A stretch of DNA of 55,283 nucleotides, taken from the NCBI GenBank assembly GCA_964580995.1, contig CAZOMV010000028.1, positions 1 to 55,283 on the forward strand, written 5' to 3'. The notes beneath the pieces are model-generated. The model made no database searches. It had not been told where the DNA came from and was given only the letters and a program-made list of their open reading frames with translations. A program made the position numbers and the translations under genes. The DNA is from JAKJEP01 sp964580995 (GTDB lineage Bacteria > Planctomycetota > Phycisphaerae > Sedimentisphaerales > SM23-30). Positions within the stretch are counted from its first letter, which is position 1. Each line of letters opens with the position of its first letter. Below are positions 1-8,140 of the stretch, piece by piece.

Positions 1-52
1 ATAAAAATGTTCGGCGATATGCAGTTCGCTGGAAGAATCACACAGCCGGGCG

Positions 53-274
53 ATGGTGCTGACCCCGATGTGGGAGCAGAACGCCGCGGAAAAAAGCCAA
101 ATCTCCGGCCTCAGCCCGCAGGAGGAAATCCGCCAATTTATCGAAAAAATCCCCCTGAAAAGAACCGGGACCGTCGAAGAAATCGCCCGGGTAGCGGCCT
201 TTCTCTGCTCGGAAGATGCCGATTATATTACCGGCCAGACGATCAATGTCGACGGAGGAGTTGAAATGAATTGA
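53..274 (+). CDS. Short-chain dehydrogenase/reductase, C-terminal part only
   Basis: This is the last ~73 codons of a classical SDR oxidoreductase. The motif VLTPMW, the helix PLKRTGTVEEIARVAAFL and the terminal ITGQTINVDGG are the standard C-terminal part of the fold (substrate loop and the G-x-x-x-x-x-DGG end). The Rossmann and YxxxK parts are missing. An in-frame TAA lies at 2-4. The Pro-Gly that normally precedes the substrate loop is encoded by CCGGGC in frame 1, one base out of phase with VLTPMW. A single-base indel near position 50, or a junction, therefore breaks the gene. The substrate cannot be told; sugar-alcohol or gluconate-type SDRs resemble it most. It ends about 140 nt before the next gene, on the same strand. 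Confidence 0.6.
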   Translation: MVLTPMWEQNAAEKSQISGLSPQEEIRQFIEKIPLKRTGTVEEIARVAAFLCSEDADYITGQTINVDGGVEMN

Positions 275-412
275 GGAATGAGGCCGCCTCAACGAAAAAA
301 GAGAGTTAAAACAGGTTGAAAAGTAAATACGGAACAAGGTTCTTTCACGTAGCCCGAGCAATTTAACCGTCCTATAATACGAATAGAAAGATTATATTTC
401 AGGAGCATGGTA

Positions 413-3400
413 ATGATCTCAAAGTATTTCAAATGGTTCTTATCGATGTTCATAATACTGGGGTTATTGCTGGGGTCAAATAATGCATGGTCCGGGACGA
501 TGCTGTGGGATGCAGCGGAGGATTTCAGCCTGGCCGGTAATCCGAACGGCCAGTGGCGATATGGCTGGGCAGCCGGGATTGCGACTAGATATACCTTTAC
601 TCTTTATAATGGAACTTCGGTAGCCAGCGGCAGTGGAATCACCGGTTTGGAACTGCATCGATGGAACGGGAGCAATCCTTCGGTGTCACACAATCCATTC
701 GGGGTGGATTTGACGGCGAGTTTCGGGGGGGCAGTCTGGCCGCTGCATAGTTGCGGCTTTCATCCGGGAATTAATGGCCAGTATAGCATCTACCGCTGGA
801 CGGCTCCCCGGAATGGGATGTATAAAATTGCGGCAACTTTCTGGGTCGGTCATCCGGGGCAAACCACGACCGACGTACACGTGGTCAAAAACGGCTCATC
901 TGCGGCGGGTGTCGAGCTGTTCACCGGAGATATCGACGCCAAAAACCAGGGGAACACCGACACGGAAAGGTACAATGCCAGCGTCAGCCTGAACAGCGGC
1001 GATACGATCGACTTCGCGGTAGGATACGGCTCGGACGGGTATGACGCGGATACGACAATTTTAAGCGCAACGATTCTGGAGGATGAGACATGCCCCGTTC
1101 AGTTAGAACCGGACTACAATCATGTCTGTTATGTGGATATGGATGATTTTACCCTTTTTGCGATGGACTGGTTGGGCGTGAATCTGGAGGATTACGCACC
1201 ACTGGCACACTGGTGGCAGGAGTGTACAGATCCGGCGAACGGTGATTGTCAAAAGACTATTGAGAGAACCATGGCGGACGAATGGCTCGAAAAGCATATT
1301 ACCGGTCCTTCGCCGGAGCCGCCCTTTACCTTTATTTACGATGGGGTACAGAGTTATAGTTTACTGTCCACGTGGAATTTCCAGCGGACCCGGGAAGTGG
1401 TGAACGAGAAGAAGACAAAGTGGACGCTGCGGTATTCCCAGCCGGGGGGCGGACTGGTTGCAACGTGTGAGGCAATCGTTTATAACTATTATCCGGCGGT
1501 GGACTGGGTACTGTGGTTTGAAAATACCGGAACAAGCAATACGCGGACCCTCCGGGATGTACGGGTGGTGGATATGAATATGAATTATCCGGTGGTTCCC
1601 GCGGGCGGTTCGACAAGTACGGAGCAATGGGACGCAGCCGCTGACTGGAGTTCGGATCCGACAAATCCCAACGGCATCTGGCGTTATCAGTACGGCTGGA
1701 TCCCCAGCTATACCAATCTGAATAGTTATGACAAGACCACCTATCCCGGATTGCAGAGGTGGTCTCTCAGCGGGAACATTCCCTGGATCGGCAAGAATAC
1801 CAGCGGCGGAGCCGTCAGTGTGGATGGCACGTCGGTTCCGGCCGGTAAGCTGGTAATGATCAACGATCTCAACTATGAGCTAGGTTGTCCAGGGCTGGCC
1901 TGGACCTGTCCGGAATCGGGCTTCTATACTCTGAGCGGTTCGCTGCACAATATCGGCTCAGGCGGTAACGGAGTGGAATGGAATCTGAATCTGGGTACTA
2001 CGGTACTGGATTCGGGATTGATCGGCAATCAGGGCAGCGATACCTTTGAATTAGGGAATCAATTGGTCGGGGGTGGAGAAAAATATGTTTTGACGTTCAA
2101 CAGCCGGGGGGATGTCACCGGCGATCTGACGGAAGTGGAGTTTGCCGCCACCCGGATTACCACCGGGACCTCGGCAGACGATTTTCTGCTGCATCATTCC
2201 AAGGGGAGCAGTGCGATAGAGTCAGATTTCGAACCGATGGAGACGGGTTTGAGTCCGGACTTGAATCTGGTCATTGCGCCGAATCAGGGACGCTCGTCGG
2301 ACGGTTCGCTACCGTTTTTTAACATCGAGCAGCCGAATGGAACAGGGCGGATTCTGGCCATCGGCTGGACGGGGCAATGGCAGGCGGCGTTCCGGCGAAC
2401 GAAGGGCAATCTGCTGAATGTCCAGGCCGGGCTGGAACTAATGCGGGTGCGGCTGTATCCGGGGGAAAAGATTCGAGTACCTTCCATGCTCTTGATGTTT
2501 TGGTCGGGGAACTACCGGGATAGCCAGAATCAGTTCCGGCATCTGATGTTGGATCATTACACACCCGGCGAGGTGGGAATAACCTTTAATGGCCCGGTGG
2601 CAGCCAGCGTACACGGAACCTATGGGTTCGAAGCAACCACCGCCGCCAACATGATCAGTTTTATCAACACAACGTACAGCCACAGTTACCCGGTACAATA
2701 TATCTGGATCGATGCGGGCTGGTATGACTTGAACGGGACGACCTCATGGGTAAATGTGGGGACCTGGGAACCGGACCCGGTGCGGTATCCCAGCGGCATG
2801 AAACCGGTGGCGGATACAGCACACAATCGCGGATATAAGTTTTTACTATGGTTTGAGCCGGAACGGGTAACGGCAGGTTCCTGGCTGGATGTGAATCATC
2901 CGGACTGGATTTTCAAGAACGGCGGCGGCTGGTGGCTGCTGAATCTGGGCAATCCGGATGCTTTGACCTGGGTGAAGACAAAATTCTCCGGGATGATCAG
3001 CGATATCGGAATCGATTGCTACCGGCAGGATTTCAACGTCTTTCCGCTGGCGAAATGGCGGTATGGAGAGTCCACGACCCGACAGGGCATGAACGAAATC
3101 AAGCATATCATGGGATTGTACGAATTCTGGGATTATCTGCTGGCGGAGCATCCGGGACTGCTCATCGACAACTGCGCCAGCGGCGGCCGGCGCATCGACA
3201 TTGAGATGATGAAGCGGTCGGTACCGTTATGGCGGAGCGATCTCTGCTGGGTAGCCACGCCGGAACAGAGCATGGAATACGGCCTGTCGAACTGGATCAG
3301 CCTGCACGGAGTGGGTTCCGTTTCTCTGAATAAGTACGATTTCCGCAGCGGAATGGGAACCACCTTCAGCTCGGCATTCAATCATAACGATCCTTCCATC

Positions 3401-3751
3401 TGGACCACGGCGATTCAACTGATGAACCAGCACAATGAGATTCGCTGGATGTATAAAGGGGATTTCTATCCCCTAACCCCCTACAGCCTCTCAGAAAGCA
3501 ACTGGATGGCCTGGCAGTTTCACCGGGCCGATGTGAACCAGGGGCTGGTACAGGCATTCCGCAGGAGCAGCAGCACAACGACAGGGATGACATTTAAGCT
3601 GCAAGGACTGACGCCGACAGCAACGTACTCCCTCAAGAATTATGACAGCAGCACGACCACCGCTTTGGTCAGCACGCTGATGAATACGGGGCTTTATATA
3701 CCGATCAGCAGCCAGCCGGGATCGGCGTTGATTAAATATTGGAAGAATTGA
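413..3751 (+). CDS. Secreted alpha-galactosidase-like glycoside hydrolase (GH36/melibiase clan) with internal dockerin-like segment
   Basis: This is an exported glycosidase of about 1112 residues. AGGAG at 401-405 is only 1 nt from ATG 407 but 7 nt from ATG 413, so 413 is preferred. Residues 1-28 form a signal peptide. Residues ~231-256 (DYNHVCYVDMDDFTLFAMDW) form a dockerin-like EF-hand segment between beta-rich domains. The catalytic TIM barrel lies at about 750-1000, with WFEPERV (~812), YRQDFN (~869, Asp is the predicted nucleophile), CASGGRR (~920) and WRSD (~940, Asp is the predicted acid/base). This is the melibiase pattern shared with the two paralogues at 14.1 and 20.6 kb, but here the N-terminal NPCBM domain is replaced by other beta modules. 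A -10-like TATAAT lies at 373-378 without a good -35. Galactosidase specificity is inferred from family resemblance only. Confidence 0.82.
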   Translation: MISKYFKWFLSMFIILGLLLGSNNAWSGTMLWDAAEDFSLAGNPNGQWRYGWAAGIATRYTFTLYNGTSVASGSGITGLELHRWNGSNPSVSHNPFGVDLTASFGGAVWPLHSCGFHPGINGQYSIYRWTAPRNGMYKIAATFWVGHPGQTTTDVHVVKNGSSAAGVELFTGDIDAKNQGNTDTERYNASVSLNSGDTIDFAVGYGSDGYDADTTILSATILEDETCPVQLEPDYNHVCYVDMDDFTLFAMDWLGVNLEDYAPLAHWWQECTDPANGDCQKTIERTMADEWLEKHITGPSPEPPFTFIYDGVQSYSLLSTWNFQRTREVVNEKKTKWTLRYSQPGGGLVATCEAIVYNYYPAVDWVLWFENTGTSNTRTLRDVRVVDMNMNYPVVPAGGSTSTEQWDAAADWSSDPTNPNGIWRYQYGWIPSYTNLNSYDKTTYPGLQRWSLSGNIPWIGKNTSGGAVSVDGTSVPAGKLVMINDLNYELGCPGLAWTCPESGFYTLSGSLHNIGSGGNGVEWNLNLGTTVLDSGLIGNQGSDTFELGNQLVGGGEKYVLTFNSRGDVTGDLTEVEFAATRITTGTSADDFLLHHSKGSSAIESDFEPMETGLSPDLNLVIAPNQGRSSDGSLPFFNIEQPNGTGRILAIGWTGQWQAAFRRTKGNLLNVQAGLELMRVRLYPGEKIRVPSMLLMFWSGNYRDSQNQFRHLMLDHYTPGEVGITFNGPVAASVHGTYGFEATTAANMISFINTTYSHSYPVQYIWIDAGWYDLNGTTSWVNVGTWEPDPVRYPSGMKPVADTAHNRGYKFLLWFEPERVTAGSWLDVNHPDWIFKNGGGWWLLNLGNPDALTWVKTKFSGMISDIGIDCYRQDFNVFPLAKWRYGESTTRQGMNEIKHIMGLYEFWDYLLAEHPGLLIDNCASGGRRIDIEMMKRSVPLWRSDLCWVATPEQSMEYGLSNWISLHGVGSVSLNKYDFRSGMGTTFSSAFNHNDPSIWTTAIQLMNQHNEIRWMYKGDFYPLTPYSLSESNWMAWQFHRADVNQGLVQAFRRSSSTTTGMTFKLQGLTPTATYSLKNYDSSTTTALVSTLMNTGLYIPISSQPGSALIKYWKN

Positions 3752-4406
3752 ACGCGGTGACATGAAGGCCCGCCCTGCGAGAATTCTTGTTGCCTGAAAA
3801 ATTGCGAAAGGAAAGAGAAGATGCGACAGTTTTTATAAGATTTTATGCTGGGGGGATGTTGTTTTTATTGATCGGTGTGGTCAAGACGGGAAATTGCCGG
3901 GCGGCAGATTTGATAGGGGTCGGGCGTGCGGTGTAAATATTATCTTGCTATAACTATTTGAATATGAAAGACTTGTTGTTGACTCCGACGAAAGTATTTG
4001 AGAAAAACCGTTGATTTGTTAGCCTATGGAGCATTATGAAACAGAAATTATGGCTTATGCGGCGTTAACCTCGTCAGCTATGGAAATCATATCACAGATT
4101 AGCTGCGTAAGTTGTCGTTGCTTCGGGCACTTTAATCCCGACAATATACGATTTGCGGAAACAATGCATCAAAGACAATCTATTTCAGAAATCATCAAAC
4201 AAAGACAAGGAGCAATTCATAAGTTTACGGCAATATTTCTGACGAAAATATGAATATCAACTTGTGAAGGAATAAAAGTTTAACTGCTGAGGAATATTTA
4301 TACTGTACAGTGTCGTGCTGCCGACGGCTGGGGCACTGACTATAACAGAGAGGTTAGTGAAGCACCGTAAGGAATATATACATTTTTCTGTAAGGAGAAC
4401 TAACCC
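3752..4406. other. 655-nt intergenic region with a possible signal-peptide relic
   Basis: No convincing gene is seen. At 3856-3936 an open stretch reads MLFLLIGVVKTGNCRAADL..., which resembles an export signal ending in A-A, but it stops after 26 residues. A good ribosome-binding-like GAAAGGAAAGAGAAG before ATG 3821 leads into a different frame that stops after five codons. This may be the wreck of a secreted-protein gene. The 75-codon open frame at 4026-4253 has no recognisable features or ribosome-binding site and is not called. The last ~100 nt lead into istB and contain its AAGGAGA ribosome-binding site (~4392). Confidence 0.35.
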
Positions 4407-5153
4407 ATGAACGAATCGTTACTTACCCGTTTAAAGCAGTTACGACTATCGGGTCTGGCCCGGTCTCTGGAGGTCCGTTTGCAGGAGGCGGCAGGAAACT
4501 CCCTGACGCATGCGGAGTTTTTGGAATTGATTCTGCAGGATGAACTATTAATCCGAAACGAGCGGCTGATCGAGCGGCGGGTCCAGGCGGCCGCCTTTCG
4601 GGAGCAGAAGACCCTGGATGATTTTGACTGGCAGTTTAATCCGTCCTTGAAACGCAAACAGCTCTACGATCTGGCGACGGGGCGGTTTATCCGGGAGAAG
4701 AAGGATATTTTGTTCCTCGGACCGCCGGGAACGGGGAAGAGCCATCTGAGCCAGGCCCTGGGCTATCAGGCGATCAAGTGCGGCTTTCAGGTGCGGTACC
4801 GTTCGGTGTTTGACGTGGTGCGGGATTTTTTGCAGGATGAGGCCTTTGACGGCCAGGAGAAAGTGCTGCTGAAATATCTCAAACCGGACCTTCTGATCCT
4901 CGACGATATGGGCATGAAACAACTGCCCAAACGGTCGGGGGAATATCTGTTTGAGATTATTATGCGGCGGTATGAGCTGCGTTCCACGATCATGACCAGC
5001 AACCGGCCGTTGGAGGACTGGGGCAAACTGCTGGGCGATGTGCCGTCCGCCACCGCCATCCTGGACCGCTTCCTGCACCATGCCGAAATCATCCAGATTA
5101 TCGGCCAGAGCTATCGGCTGAAAAATAAAGCTTGCCAAAAGGAAAAAGAATGA
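4407..5153 (+). CDS. istB: IstB-type ATP-binding helper of an IS21-family element (orphan)
   Basis: This is a 248-residue AAA+ ATPase of the IS21 helper family, which assists the IstA transposase in target selection. Walker A is GPPGTGKSH (~residue 106), Walker B is LLILDDMG (~167), and sensor TSNRP follows. Length is normal for IstB. It has a clear ribosome-binding site (AAGGAGA) and starts at ATG 4407. The partner istA is absent: the 650 nt upstream carry no transposase. On the 3' side lie two copies of a 20-bp sequence of the kind found at IS21 ends. The element is therefore a remnant with only its right half, or a domesticated helper. Confidence 0.88.
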   Translation: MNESLLTRLKQLRLSGLARSLEVRLQEAAGNSLTHAEFLELILQDELLIRNERLIERRVQAAAFREQKTLDDFDWQFNPSLKRKQLYDLATGRFIREKKDILFLGPPGTGKSHLSQALGYQAIKCGFQVRYRSVFDVVRDFLQDEAFDGQEKVLLKYLKPDLLILDDMGMKQLPKRSGEYLFEIIMRRYELRSTIMTSNRPLEDWGKLLGDVPSATAILDRFLHHAEIIQIIGQSYRLKNKACQKEKE

Positions 5154-5170
5154 TATTTTTTTACCCCAGA

Positions 5171-5215
5171 TGGTCGATTTTGATTCGCCCCGTCGTGGTC
5201 GATTTTAATCCGCCC
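5171..5215. repeat. Two tandem IS21-type terminal repeats
   Basis: TGGTCGATTTTGATTCGCCC (5171-5190) and TGGTCGATTTTAATCCGCCC (5196-5215) are 20-nt copies differing at two positions, with a 25-nt period. Multiple short internal repeats at the ends are typical of IS21 elements, and these lie just after istB, so they are read as its right end. No matching left end was seen. Confidence 0.6.
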
Positions 5216-5222
5216 GGTGACA

Positions 5223-5238
5223 CGAATCCTCTCGGGCG
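5223..5238 (+). other. String resembling the 3' end of a tRNA (possible attachment-site relic)
   Basis: CGAATCCTCTCGGGCG resembles the T-loop, T-stem and acceptor 3' strand of a bacterial tRNA-Arg. The rest of a tRNA is not present upstream, which is IS21 end sequence. It lies 70 nt from an integrase fragment. A complementary tRNA-Arg-like middle part lies beside the integrase at the other end of the window (53958-53995). Recognition is from memory of tRNA sequences, so confidence is low. Confidence 0.25.
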
Positions 5239-5246
5239 TAGTTTTG

Positions 5247-5271
5247 TAACCTATTAAATTAGAATAGGTTA
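5247..5271. repeat. Perfect inverted repeat TAACCTATT-N7-AATAGGTTA
   Basis: The arms at 5247-5255 and 5263-5271 pair perfectly around AAATTAG. A run of six T follows at about 5277-5282, so it could act as a weak plus-strand terminator. The arm begins TAACCTAT, which is also the first eight bases of the operator repeated elsewhere in the window; whether that is meaningful is unclear. Confidence 0.45.
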
Positions 5272-5308
5272 AGTGCTTTTTTGGGTACCCTTAAAATCCC
5301 TATTTTTA

Positions 5309-5437
5309 TCAAGAGTTCGTCAATTTGGTCATGGGATGGGACTGAATTTCCCGTGCCACATCCATATCTGTTTTCTGGACGGACAAGTAATGTTTTTTGG
5401 TAGTTTCCATACTCGAGTGTCCTGCCAACTCTCGGAC
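5309..5437 (-). pseudogene. Tyrosine recombinase/integrase C-terminal fragment
   Basis: The last ~42 codons read RELAGHSSMETTKKHYLSV followed by a basic/polar tail and a stop. This is the terminal box of tyrosine recombinases: LxGHSSxxTTxxxY with the nucleophilic Tyr. No catalytic Arg or other integrase sequence lies upstream, because the frame runs straight into the sugar-porter gene whose stop codon is at 5437-5439. It is therefore a truncated relic fused to the end of the transporter gene, marking a recombination junction. Confidence 0.7.
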
Positions 5438-6825
5438 TAGTGGAGGAACTGCCGTTCGATTTGTTCGAGGGATTTTCCTTTGGTTTCGGGGACCAGGAAC
5501 AGGACAAAGAGGAAGGAAACGGGAGTGGTTAGGGCATAGAGCCAGAAGGTATGAGAGGCACCCAGAAAATCCAACAACGGGGGAAAGGTCTGGGCAACGA
5601 TGGTACAGCCGGTCCAGAGGGAAAAAATCGAGATGGACATGGCGCGGCCGCGAATGGAGGTGGGGAATATTTCCGAGACGATCACCCAACAGATCGGGCC
5701 GAAGGAAATATTGAAACAGGCGACATAGGTGGTGAAAACAATTATCAGCCACATGGGGTGCATCTGTTGGGCGTCTTTCATCAATAAGCCGCTAACAAAC
5801 AGCATGACCCCGACACCAGCAATGCCGTTTAACAACAGAGGTTTGCGTCCCAATTTGTCGATGGTCACAATGGCCGCGATGGTGGCGACGGACGCAGAGA
5901 TACCGAAGAGGATTTGCCACATCATCGCAACGTTGCTTTCGAGGCCGGCAGCTTTCAGGACGGTTGGTCCATAGTAAATGATGACGTTGATGCCGCTGAT
6001 CTGGGAGAGAAACGGCAGCAAAATGCCGATACAGAGGGCAAGTCGCATTTTCCGCTGGAACAGTTGTGTGAGAGAGCCGCTTTCCTGATGGACGGTTTCT
6101 TCGATTTCGGCCTGCTCCCATGCGGCCTGCGCAGGACCGTTGATGCGGGTCAGGATTTCCAGGGCCGCGGACTGGTGTCTCTGTTTGATGAGCCAGCGGG
6201 GGCTTTCTGGGACGAAGAGCAGCAGAAGGAACAGAATCGCGGAGGGTAAAAGTCCGGCCAGCAACGTGCCGCGCCAGAGTTCCCCGACAAAAACTTTGTG
6301 CCAAATGCCGTTACCGTAGAAACCGGGATGGAGCCGGGCGATCTCGGCCAGGCCATAATTGGAGAGGTAGGCGACCAAGATGCCAAAGGTGATGGCCAGT
6401 TGATAGGTGGAAATCAAGCCGCCGCGGCGGCGGGCGGGAGATATTTCGGCGATGTACATGGGTGAGAGCATCGAGGCAATGCCAATGCCCATGCCGCCGA
6501 TGAGCCGGGCGATGACGAGATGCCAGGGCTGGGAGGGAACGGCGGAGCCTATCGAGCAGGCAGTGAAGAGTATGGCGGCCAGAAGCAGGATTTTCTTGCG
6601 GCCGAACCGGTCACTTAAGGTGCCGGCGATGGCGGAGCCGATCAGGCAGCCGATGAGAGCGGAACTAACAATCCAACCTTTCATCCAGTTCGAAAGGCTG
6701 AACTGGACCTGGAGCGGGTCAATGGCACCGGAGATGACAGCGGTGTCGAAGCCGAACAGCAGACCGCCCAGGGATGCCACCAGACAGGCCAACAGTAAAT
6801 AAAAAATACTGCCGCGCTCCTTCAT
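5437..6825 (-). CDS. MFS sugar porter (XylE/AraE/GLUT type)
   Basis: This 462-residue inner-membrane proton-symport-type sugar transporter has about 12 hydrophobic segments. Family motifs are present: GFDTAVISGA in TM1, DRFGRKK in the loop between TM2 and TM3, a second GRKPLL loop in the C-terminal half, and PETKGKSLEQIE at the C terminus. Ribosome-binding site AGAGG lies 5 nt before the ATG. It is the last gene of a minus-strand operon with the UroD-family gene (34 nt upstream) and the GH38-like gene, so it probably imports the sugar released by that glycosidase. Its stop codon abuts an integrase fragment, but the C terminus looks complete. Substrate unknown. Confidence 0.88.
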   Translation of the reverse strand: MKERGSIFYLLLACLVASLGGLLFGFDTAVISGAIDPLQVQFSLSNWMKGWIVSSALIGCLIGSAIAGTLSDRFGRKKILLLAAILFTACSIGSAVPSQPWHLVIARLIGGMGIGIASMLSPMYIAEISPARRRGGLISTYQLAITFGILVAYLSNYGLAEIARLHPGFYGNGIWHKVFVGELWRGTLLAGLLPSAILFLLLLFVPESPRWLIKQRHQSAALEILTRINGPAQAAWEQAEIEETVHQESGSLTQLFQRKMRLALCIGILLPFLSQISGINVIIYYGPTVLKAAGLESNVAMMWQILFGISASVATIAAIVTIDKLGRKPLLLNGIAGVGVMLFVSGLLMKDAQQMHPMWLIIVFTTYVACFNISFGPICWVIVSEIFPTSIRGRAMSISIFSLWTGCTIVAQTFPPLLDFLGASHTFWLYALTTPVSFLFVLFLVPETKGKSLEQIERQFLH

Positions 6826-6859
6826 AAAAACCTCTATAAAACAAAAGATCGAGTCTTAA

Positions 6860-8089
6860 TTACCGTGTCTGATTTACCGTATCTAACATGGCCATTATAT
6901 TCTCCGGCGGGACGTCCGCCAGAATATTATGGACCTGCTGGAAAACGAATCCCCCGCCCGGATTCAGGATGGCCACCTGCTGGCGAACGTGCTTGCGGAT
7001 TTCATCGGGGGTACCCTGGGGCAGAATGAACCGGGTATCACAGCCGCCGCCCCAAAAGGTAAGGCGGTCGCCGAAATCCCTTTTCAGGCCGGCAGCGCCC
7101 ATACCGTCACAGGTTATCTGTACCGGATTAATGGCGTCCAGACCGGCTTCGATCAGGTCGTTCAGTATGGGACGGACCCCGCCGCAGCAATGCAGCATAA
7201 CCTTCACGCCGGCCAGTTCTTTGGCCCGCCGCCACATTCGAGCGTGGCGGGGCTTGAAGAATTCCCGGTACATGGCCGGTGACATCTGCGGACCGTTCTG
7301 CATTCCCAGATCGTCACCAAAGCCGATAATATCGATATAGGGACCGACGGCGAGGAGGTAACGTTCGAGATTGGCCAGATGGATTTCGAGCAACCGGTCG
7401 AGAAATTCGTGGACCCGCCGGGGATCGCCCGCCATCATCATCAAAAAACGATCCATCCGATAAAGCCACTGGCCCAGCTCCAGCAGATTGCCGCCGAAGA
7501 GGCCGATGATGGCACGATCAGATTGCTGCCGGAGTTTTTTGGCACCTTCCACCAGAATTTTTTCACCAGCGGGGCCGGAGGCCAGGGGGCCGGGAGGAGA
7601 AGCCACACCCCCCCACATGTTCTCACCCATCGCTTCGGGTAAAGTATCCAGATCATCCTGCTCCAGAAATGGCCAATTGCATTGCTCAAAATAAATAGCA
7701 CCATCCGGCATTTTTGCCAGGATACGCCCACTGGCGGAGCGCAGGACCCACTGCCGCTCCTGCCGCTGGGGCAGCGCCCAGACGGGCATTTGACAGGGAG
7801 TGCCGTCGGGGAGCGTCCAGTCAACCCAGCAGTTTTTATCGTGGGCAAAGCCGCGCCCCAACTCGATAGTATCCACCTGAAAGCGTTCCAGAACATCCTC
7901 GTCGATGATTGCCAATTGCTGCAAGGGGTCATATACGCGGACCGGCCGCGGTTCCAGCCCCAGGGCTTGCCGCAATTTCGGATAGGCCATGGCGGCAATG
8001 CCGGAGGACCGATGCCCGCCAAAGTCGATAGCTACTTTATCGGTTTGGCGGTGATTCAAGGCATTTAAAACACGTTCCCTACCTGTCAT
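6860..8089 (-). CDS. Uroporphyrinogen decarboxylase-superfamily protein (URO-D/MtaA-like)
   Basis: This 409-residue protein has the URO-D TIM-barrel fold. It starts MTGRERVLNALNHRQTDKVAIDFGG, the usual N terminus of the non-haem branch that includes corrinoid methyltransferases such as MtaA. LHCCGGV (~290), with adjacent His and Cys, and the later GGGCDTRFILP match the zinc/thiol-binding region of that branch. Ribosome-binding site AGGAGA lies 7 nt upstream. It is sandwiched between a GH38-like mannosidase and a sugar porter, with no haem genes nearby, so haem synthesis is unlikely. A role in methyl transfer (for example from an O-methyl sugar) is possible but not shown. No corrinoid protein is encoded nearby. 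Confidence 0.75.
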   Translation of the reverse strand: MTGRERVLNALNHRQTDKVAIDFGGHRSSGIAAMAYPKLRQALGLEPRPVRVYDPLQQLAIIDEDVLERFQVDTIELGRGFAHDKNCWVDWTLPDGTPCQMPVWALPQRQERQWVLRSASGRILAKMPDGAIYFEQCNWPFLEQDDLDTLPEAMGENMWGGVASPPGPLASGPAGEKILVEGAKKLRQQSDRAIIGLFGGNLLELGQWLYRMDRFLMMMAGDPRRVHEFLDRLLEIHLANLERYLLAVGPYIDIIGFGDDLGMQNGPQMSPAMYREFFKPRHARMWRRAKELAGVKVMLHCCGGVRPILNDLIEAGLDAINPVQITCDGMGAAGLKRDFGDRLTFWGGGCDTRFILPQGTPDEIRKHVRQQVAILNPGGGFVFQQVHNILADVPPENIMAMLDTVNQTR

Positions 8090-8140
8090 ACCGTTATTCT
8101 CCTATGATAAGCAGATTTGGAATAGGAAAAAGTTTAGTTT

